Translations under genes and position numbers: made by a program
The notes under the pieces: generated by a model
Databases searched by the model: none
What the model was told of the DNA's origin: nothing
Seen by the model: the letters and a program-made list of their open reading frames with translations, nothing else
Assembly: GCA_019414645.1 (NCBI GenBank)
Contig: DXLP01000038.1
Coordinates: 1-19,022 of the forward strand
DNA length: 19,022 bases
Origin: Collinsella sp.
Lineage (GTDB): Bacteria; Actinomycetota; Coriobacteriia; Coriobacteriales; Coriobacteriaceae
Reading direction: 5' to 3'
Shown here: one piece after another, positions 14,955 to 19,022 of the stretch
How the letters are laid out: each line of letters starts with the position of its first letter
Position numbering within the stretch: the first letter of the stretch is position 1

Positions 14955-14990
14955 AAAACGGGGGATGCAGATGCGTCCCCCGTTTTCTTT
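14955..14990 (+). terminator. Terminator after the phosphodiesterase
   Basis: AAAACGGGGGA (14955-14965) pairs perfectly with TCCCCCGTTTT (14976-14986) around ten bases, followed by CTTT. The A-run on the left makes it potentially bidirectional. Confidence 0.85.
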
Positions 14991-15045
14991 GAGCCAAAGG
15001 TCAAAGTTCAACAAAATCCATCAGACCAATCCCGCCGAGGAGCAC

Positions 15046-15076
15046 GCGGGCTAGCCGCGCAGCGGCGCACGCCCGC
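15046..15076. repeat. Small nested GC-rich hairpin
   Basis: GCGGGC (15046-15051) pairs with GCCCGC (15071-15076), enclosing GCCGC-GCA-GCGGC (15054-15066). The inner GCCGC-GCA-GCGGC also occurs in the palindrome at 18983-19003. It lies 27 bases before the large palindrome. Confidence 0.5.
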
Positions 15077-15102
15077 AAAACTGGTTGAATAATGTTACGG
15101 CA

Positions 15103-15245
15103 GGGAGGGTCTCCGGGGCTGAGGGCGGGGGTTAAGTTTGTCGCGAGTTCCGCACGCAAAGGAAAGCACTTAATGTGCTTTCCGTCTTGCGCAGGACTGT
15201 AGAGCAGCAAACTTAACCCCCGCCCTCAGCCCCGGAGACCCTCCC
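15103..15245. repeat. 143-bp extragenic palindrome with perfect 38-bp arms
   Basis: Bases 15103-15140 and 15208-15245 are perfect reverse complements. Inside, GGAAAGCAC (15161-15169) and GTGCTTTCC (15175-15183) form a second perfect hairpin with an imperfect CGCAA/TTGCG extension. The DNA could extrude as a cruciform or the RNA could form a very long hairpin. The 14947-15352 gap holds no gene. The element lies between the phosphodiesterase terminator and the tRNA promoter. No T-run follows either arm, though an A6T6 stretch comes nine bases after it. Confidence 0.9.
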
Positions 15246-15253
15246 GGACAGCC

Positions 15254-15306
15254 AAAAAATTTTTTCAAAAAAGTTGTTGCGCGGCGGACAGACTTCTGTG
15301 TATACT
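15254..15306 (+). promoter_or_regulatory. tRNA-Asp promoter with UP-like A/T tract
   Basis: TTGCGC (15277-15282) and TATACT (15301-15306) are separated by 18 bases. An A6T6/A6 tract at 15254-15272 directly upstream resembles an UP element, as expected for a strong stable-RNA promoter. The mature tRNA begins 47 bases after the -10. Confidence 0.65.
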
Positions 15307-15352
15307 AATCCCCGCAGCGCACGCGAGCGGAAACAAACGCGAACGTCTGCCT

Positions 15353-15430
<78 letters not shown>

Positions 15431-15439
15431 ACGTAATTA

Positions 15440-15466
15440 AAGCCACGTCTTCGGATGTGGCTTTTT
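15440..15466 (+). terminator. Terminator of tRNA-Asp
   Basis: AAGCCACGTC (15440-15449) pairs with GATGTGGCTT (15454-15463) around a stable TTCG tetraloop, followed by TTT. It begins ten bases after the CCA end. Confidence 0.85.
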
Positions 15467-15569
15467 GCGTTTGATAGGACCTTGATCCCATCGGTACCTT
15501 TCGCCCAAAACCAAATCCTTCCAATTCCCGGACAAGCTCCGTTTAAGACATGTGCTCAAACAAGACGTT

Positions 15570-15614
15570 TGTTGCGCAACACCTGTTCAACGAAGCAGGG
15601 GGTTAGGTTATACT
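15570..15614 (+). promoter_or_regulatory. Promoter and palindromic operator of the Rrf2 gene
   Basis: TTCAAC (15586-15591) and TATACT (15609-15614) are 17 bases apart, a good promoter spacing. A perfect 12-bp palindrome, TGTTGCGCAACA (15570-15581), lies four bases before the -35, a fitting operator position. The leader from about 15621 to 15773 is roughly 150 bases and holds no gene. It contains an imperfect hairpin (TGGAC-CCC/GGG-GTCCA near 15668-15698) and a GAGCTCG/CGAGCT inverted pair near 15735-15750. The rest of the 15467-15569 gap shows nothing I recognise. Confidence 0.6.
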
Positions 15615-15773
15615 GAATTGCACTGTGGGCCGTTTTTGATGCAAGAGGCTTCAAACGCGGCATTCAGTGGACACCCGTTTTGCTATTTGGGCGTCCATAC
15701 GGTCATTGACGTCTCGACGTAAGCTCGGCCCCGGAGCTCGTTCGAGCTGTTCCTATTCCTTGAAAGGGGAAAA

Positions 15774-16259
15774 ATGGACATATCGAGGAAGACTGATTAC
15801 GCCCTTCGTATGTTGGCGATGCTTGCCGAGGATCCGGAGCGTTTGCTTTCTGTTCGCACCGCTGCCGAAGAGGTCAATGTCCCGTATTCGTTTGCCCGCT
15901 CGATTCAGCACGGTTTGGTCCAGGCCGGTATTGTGGAGAGCCTGCGTGGCGTTCACGGTGGCATGCGTCTCAAGGTCAGTCCGGACGATGTCACCATCCG
16001 CCAGGTCGTCGAGGCTGTTCAGGGCCCCATGGTTATGAACGACTGCACCGCGCCTGACGGCGACTGTGCGCGCATGGGCACGTGCTGCTATCATCCCCTG
16101 TGGGCCGGAGCCCAGGCGTTGATGCGCGACTATCTCGATTCCGTTTCGCTCGGCGATATTGTCGCCCATCGCCAGTTCCCGGCTGTTGATCCCAAGTTCG
16201 CCGACCGCGATGCGTTTCCCGAGTACGCCACCTGCGCGTGCGCTTGCCGGGAGGAATAG
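15774..16259 (+). CDS. Rrf2-family transcriptional regulator with Cys cluster
   Basis: 161 residues. The N-terminal winged helix matches the Rrf2 family: MDISRKTDYALRMLAML, then the recognition region around NVPYSFARSIQHGL and the wing SLRGVHGGMRL. The cluster Cys91-x6-Cys98-x5-Cys104 with Cys105 and His107 closely resembles the Cys3-His iron-sulfur ligand set of IscR, so the protein probably senses iron-sulfur status, oxidation or nitric oxide. The C-terminus adds three alternating cysteines (CACAC), which is unusual. GAAAGGGGAAAA precedes the ATG. It is followed after 21 bases by the MutY-like gene, so both probably share a transcript, and autoregulation through the palindrome at 15570 is plausible. 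Confidence 0.88.
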   Translation: MDISRKTDYALRMLAMLAEDPERLLSVRTAAEEVNVPYSFARSIQHGLVQAGIVESLRGVHGGMRLKVSPDDVTIRQVVEAVQGPMVMNDCTAPDGDCARMGTCCYHPLWAGAQALMRDYLDSVSLGDIVAHRQFPAVDPKFADRDAFPEYATCACACREE

Positions 16260-16280
16260 CGCAGCATAAGGAGCATTGCC

Positions 16281-17186
16281 ATGATTCAGGACCCCTTTCG
16301 TTCGATGATTCGTTCGGAAGGGGTCCTGCGTTATCGCGACCTTCCGTGGCGCCGCACGCGCGACCCGTATATCATCTGGCTTTCCGAGGTCATGCTGCAA
16401 CAGACGCAGGTGCCGCGCGTGGAGACGCGCATGCCGGCGTGGCTCGATCGCTTTCCGACCGTTCTGGCGCTCGCTCAGGCCGCTCCTTCCGATGTTTTGG
16501 ACGCTTGGCAGGGGATGGGCTACAACCGACGCGCTCTGGCGCTCCACAAGGCCGCTCAGCGCGTTGTAGAGGACTGGGACGGGGAGTTTCCGCGTGAGAC
16601 GCGTGACTTGGTCGCTCTTCCTGGTATTGGCCCGGCGACGGCGCAGGGCATCCGTGCGTTTGCGTTTGATCTTCCGGGTGTGTATCTGGAGACCAACGTG
16701 CGCACGGTCTTTCTGCATCATTTCTTTCCCGACGTGCCGGCTGTTCCCGATCGCGAGCTGGTGCCGCTGATTCAGGCGGCCTGTCCGGCGGCCCCCGGTG
16801 CGTCGGCGGACGAGATCGCTCCCTTTGCCGTGCCGCTCGATGATGCCGACACGCCGCGCGCGTGGTATTACGCGTTGCTAGATTACGGCGCATATCTAAA
16901 AAAGACGTTGCCCAATCCGTCCAGGCGGTCGGCGGGCTATAGCCGTCAGTCCAAGTTTGAGGGCTCGCGTCGCCAAAAGCGCGCCCACATCGTGCGCATG
17001 CTGCTGGCGGCGCGCGATGGACAACCGGCAGGTATTACGCTCGATGAAGCCGTTGCAGGCGTTAACGAGATGGAGACGGCAGCCGGCCGAGAGCCGGTCG
17101 AGCGCGAGCTGGTCGCAAGCATTCTTGCCGATCTGGAGCGCGAGGGCTTTTGCGGCTCCGAGGGCGATCGTTGGCTGAGTGTGTAG
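16281..17186 (+). CDS. MutY-like HhH-GPD DNA glycosylase without Fe-S cysteines
   Basis: 301 residues. The N-terminal half matches MutY adenine glycosylases, which remove adenine opposite 8-oxoguanine: LPWRRTRDPYIIWLSEVMLQQTQV with catalytic Glu36, DAWQGMGYNRRAL, and the helix-hairpin-helix LPGIGPATAQGI (about 113-124). Two departures are seen. The usual catalytic Asp before TNV/GNV is Glu137 (YLETNVRTV), and the C-terminal four-cysteine Fe-S loop is absent: after DYGAYLKKTLPNPSRRS there are no ligand cysteines. The C-terminal NUDIX-like domain that reads 8-oxoguanine is also missing or unrecognisable. It may be a divergent MutY or a glycosylase of changed specificity. AAGGAG lies eight bases before the ATG; it follows the Rrf2 gene closely. 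Confidence 0.8.
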   Translation: MIQDPFRSMIRSEGVLRYRDLPWRRTRDPYIIWLSEVMLQQTQVPRVETRMPAWLDRFPTVLALAQAAPSDVLDAWQGMGYNRRALALHKAAQRVVEDWDGEFPRETRDLVALPGIGPATAQGIRAFAFDLPGVYLETNVRTVFLHHFFPDVPAVPDRELVPLIQAACPAAPGASADEIAPFAVPLDDADTPRAWYYALLDYGAYLKKTLPNPSRRSAGYSRQSKFEGSRRQKRAHIVRMLLAARDGQPAGITLDEAVAGVNEMETAAGREPVERELVASILADLEREGFCGSEGDRWLSV

Positions 17187-17300
17187 CTCACTCGAATCTG
17201 AAGAACGGGATTGTAAGGTTTAAATTCTCGGCATGAGGGCATCCTTAAAGCAAGGCCGCTCAAAGTCTGTGGGCGGCATGCGTTGAAGGGAAGTACACCT

Positions 17301-17840
17301 ATGGATTTTGAGAATTCCCAAACCAAGAAGAACCTCGAGACCGCTTTTGCCGGTGAGTCCCAGGCACACACCAAGTATCGCTACTATGCATCCAAGGCCA
17401 AAAAGGACGGCTACGTTCAGATCTCGAATATTTTTGCCGAGACGGCGGGCAACGAGTCCGAGCACGCCAAGCTGTGGTTTAAGTATCTGCACGACGGCGC
17501 CGTTCCGGGCACTCTGGACAACCTGCGCGACGCCGCTGCGGGCGAGAACTACGAGTGGACCACGATGTACGACGAGTTCGCCAAGACCGCCGAGGAGGAG
17601 GGCTTTGTCGAGATCGCCGAGAAGTTCCGTGGCGTCGCCGCCGTCGAGAAGGCCCACGAGGAGCGCTACAACAAACTCGTCGAGCGCATCGAGTCGGGCG
17701 AGGTGTTTGAGCGTGAGGGCGTGAAGGTGTGGAAGTGCCTGAACTGCGGGCACCTGCACGTTGGTGCCGAGGCGCCTGAGGTGTGCCCGGTGTGTAACCA
17801 CCCGAAGGCGTACTTTGAGGAGCAGGTGGTGAACTACTAG
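17301..17840 (+). CDS. rbr: Rubrerythrin
   Basis: 179 residues. The ferritin-like diiron domain has Glu19 in [14 protein letters not shown] (Glu52, His55) and VEKAHEERY near 115-123. The C-terminal rubredoxin domain has Cys146/Cys149 (CLNCG) and Cys162/Cys165 (CPVC), which hold one iron. Rubrerythrin reduces hydrogen peroxide in the cytosol of anaerobes, with electrons from rubredoxin or NADH. The ATG at 17301 is preferred: GAAGGGA lies ten bases upstream, overlapping an in-frame TTG at 17283 that would add six residues. It fits an oxidative-stress setting with the Rrf2 and MutY-like genes. The 114-base upstream gap contains GCCGC/GCGGC arms near 17250-17275 but no clear promoter. Confidence 0.95.
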   Translation: MDFENSQTKKNLETAFAGESQAHTKYRYYASKAKKDGYVQISNIFAETAGNESEHAKLWFKYLHDGAVPGTLDNLRDAAAGENYEWTTMYDEFAKTAEEEGFVEIAEKFRGVAAVEKAHEERYNKLVERIESGEVFEREGVKVWKCLNCGHLHVGAEAPEVCPVCNHPKAYFEEQVVNY

Positions 17841-17861
17841 CGCCGATACGAACGTGGACTG

Positions 17862-17951
17862 CGGGGCGCAGGGCGGGGAAATACCTTTCCCTCTCGCTCA
17901 CGGCTCCGCAGGGTCGCGCGAGGCAAAGGTATTTCCCCGCCCTGCGCCCCG
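17862..17951. repeat. Extragenic palindrome module A, 27-bp arms and conserved core
   Basis: Arms 17862-17888 and 17925-17951 are perfect reverse complements. The central 46 bases 17884-17929 match 18826-18871 at 44 of 46 positions, while the outer arms of the two modules differ in sequence. It starts 21 bases after the rubrerythrin stop codon and is followed at 18002 by a terminator also shared with the second module. Confidence 0.88.
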
Positions 17952-18001
17952 GCGTTGGGTCGTTGCGTGCTCGCTACAGAAAAGCTGATATTAAAGTTTG
18001 T

Positions 18002-18030
18002 GTGCCGCCCCTTTTGGGGCGGCACGTTTT
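18002..18030 (+). terminator. Terminator of module A
   Basis: GTGCCGCCCC (18002-18011) pairs perfectly with GGGGCGGCAC (18016-18025) around TTTT, followed by GTTTTG. The 37 bases 17996-18032 match 18928-18964 with one difference, in the loop. It probably ends rubrerythrin transcription. Confidence 0.85.
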
Positions 18031-18048
18031 GTGTGGGGATTGGTTGGG

Positions 18049-18076
18049 ACGGTACCGTTCTTGGGTGGGGTACACT
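18049..18076 (+). promoter_or_regulatory. Possible promoter and palindrome before the membrane protein
   Basis: A -10-like TACACT lies at 18071-18076 in the context GGGGTACACTAGG. No good -35 is seen at the normal distance. A perfect ten-base palindrome, ACGGTACCGT (18049-18058), occupies the -35 area and may bind a regulator. Confidence 0.4.
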
Positions 18077-18118
18077 AGGTAGCGTTGGCTATTCGTTTCC
18101 TCTTGTGAGGTGTTGGTT

Positions 18119-18751
18119 ATGGGTAAGAAGTCTCGGGCTCGGGTTGCTGCGGCGGGGACTCGCAAGGATCCTGGTCGTCGGGTCCCTGAGGGCAAAAAGG
18201 CCGATCGTGCCGAGAAGGACAAGAAGGTCGGCGCACATGCTCATCCTGAGTGGGCGCCTCATTTGAATACGGCGAGCGAAGACCTGACTGCCAAACTGTT
18301 TACGATGGTCGAGGTCATCTTGGGCGTGGTGCCTGTTGTAGTCATTGGTCTGTTCCTGGCCTCTAAGGATGCCACGAGTGTGGATAAGCTCACCGATGTC
18401 TTTTCTCAAGACCCCTCGATGGTGGTTGCGTTTATCTCTGCGTGCCTACAGCCGTTTGTGGCGTACATGCTGTACATGATTTATCGCAAATACTGCGAGG
18501 GCGATGCGGGCTTTGCCACCGGCAACCTGATCGGCCTCTTGTGCTCCGAGATTTTGTTGCTCAATATCCCGGGCGTTATCGGCATGGGCATCTTGCTGTG
18601 GCGTGTTTGGCGCAATGTCGTCCCGCACTTTGAGAGCTGGCTGTTTGAGCGTCGTTTTACGGGCGTGGTGGCCGACATTGCCGGTTCGCTCGTGATTCTA
18701 GTCTTGGCGTTTTTGTGTGCCACCGCTGCTCGCGGTCTTTCGGGCATGTAA
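18119..18751 (+). CDS. Four-helix membrane protein of unknown function
   Basis: 210 residues that I do not recognise as a named family. Residues 1-45 are strongly basic (GKKSRARVAAAGTRKDPGRR and more Lys/Arg) and hydrophilic, presumably cytoplasmic. Four hydrophobic segments follow at about 62-82, 101-121, 134-161 and 184-204; segments 2 and 3 are separated by YRKYCEGDAGFATG. No catalytic motif is evident. The ATG at 18119 is preferred: TGAGGT lies eight bases upstream, whereas the GTG at 18110 overlaps that site. The gene stands alone between the two related palindrome-terminator modules. It could be a small sensor, anchor or lineage-specific membrane protein; nothing in the sequence decides this. 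Confidence 0.75.
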   Translation: MGKKSRARVAAAGTRKDPGRRVPEGKKADRAEKDKKVGAHAHPEWAPHLNTASEDLTAKLFTMVEVILGVVPVVVIGLFLASKDATSVDKLTDVFSQDPSMVVAFISACLQPFVAYMLYMIYRKYCEGDAGFATGNLIGLLCSEILLLNIPGVIGMGILLWRVWRNVVPHFESWLFERRFTGVVADIAGSLVILVLAFLCATAARGLSGM

Positions 18752-18805
18752 TCTGCCCCCACCGACCACGGAGCGCAGGGCAACTGCCGGCCTTACCGCT
18801 CCGGG

Positions 18806-18891
18806 CGTCAGACCCGCGGCGCATCCCTTTCCCTCTCGCTCACGGCTTCGCAGAGTCGCGCGAGGCAAAGGCATACGCCGCGGGTCTGACG
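18806..18891. repeat. Extragenic palindrome module B, conserved core
   Basis: CGTCAGACCCGCGGCG (18806-18821) pairs perfectly with 18876-18891; after one mismatch, two more pairs and a C-C mismatch, CCTTT (18826-18830) pairs with AAAGG (18867-18871). The 46-base core 18826-18871 is shared with module A. Just before it, GGAGCG/CGCTCC arms (about 18771-18802) form another hairpin. It begins 55 bases after the membrane protein stop codon. Confidence 0.85.
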
Positions 18892-18933
18892 GCGCGGGCT
18901 TGCCAGCGAGTTTTGGCTCATAGATTGGTTTGT

Positions 18934-18962
18934 GTGCCGCCCCTTATGGGGCGGCACGTTTT
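18934..18962 (+). terminator. Terminator of module B
   Basis: GTGCCGCCCC (18934-18943) pairs perfectly with GGGGCGGCAC (18948-18957) around TTAT, followed by GTTTTG. It is a near-copy of the terminator at 18002 and probably ends transcription of the membrane protein gene. Confidence 0.85.
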
Positions 18963-18982
18963 GTTGCTCAAGACTTTAGTCT

Positions 18983-19003
18983 GCTGGCCGCGCAGCGGCC
19001 AGC
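18983..19003. repeat. Terminal GC-rich palindrome
   Basis: GCTGGCCGC (18983-18991) pairs perfectly with GCGGCCAGC (18995-19003) around GCA, followed by TTTAAA. It could be a weak terminator, perhaps for a gene beyond the window edge. The remaining bases to 19022 show nothing I can assign. Confidence 0.55.
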
Positions 19004-19022
19004 TTTAAACCACCCGCTACGC

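Overview
The window looks like chromosomal DNA of a GC-rich anaerobic actinobacterium of the Coriobacteriia, most like Collinsella. This rests on overall gene style: GC-rich codons with strong AAGGAGG-type ribosome binding sites, rubrerythrin, LytS/LytTR two-component pairs with short membrane anchors, a UMF1-type transporter and an Rrf2 regulator. I could not run a database search, so the genus is an inference.

Layout. Bases 1-1969 are an accessory patch: an IS110-family insertion sequence (about 126-1680, transposase on the minus strand) with 15-bp subterminal inverted repeats and a long 3' noncoding end, as in the IS1111 subgroup whose members encode a guide (bridge/seek) RNA. It sits among host repeats: a 23-bp direct repeat on both sides and three tandem 62-bp palindromic units. 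Next is a minus-strand gene for a membrane-anchored C39-like peptidase (1970-3004).

From 3365 to 14946 every gene reads on the plus strand. An APC-type amino-acid permease and a metal-dependent amidohydrolase (imidazolonepropionase/dipeptidase-like) appear to form an uptake-and-hydrolysis pair. They are followed by a LytS-type histidine kinase and a LytTR response regulator, a zinc-dependent phospholipase C-like protein, a UMF1 MFS transporter, a family 2 glycosyltransferase whose 3' end overlaps a second LytS-type kinase, a second LytTR regulator, and a YfcE-like phosphodiesterase. The two kinase/regulator pairs are clear paralogues about 6 kb apart.

From 14947 to the end are a tRNA-Asp gene with its own promoter and terminator, and a likely redox/repair group: an Rrf2 regulator with an IscR-like Cys3-His pattern, a MutY-like glycosylase lacking the Fe-S cysteines and with Glu at the catalytic Asp position, and rubrerythrin. 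A four-helix membrane protein of unknown function comes last. This part is rich in large extragenic palindromes: one of 143 bp with perfect 38-bp arms, and two related modules (after rubrerythrin and after the membrane protein gene) that share a 46-bp core and a downstream terminator but have unrelated, self-complementary arms. The palindrome family and the IS guide-RNA region are the most promising leads.
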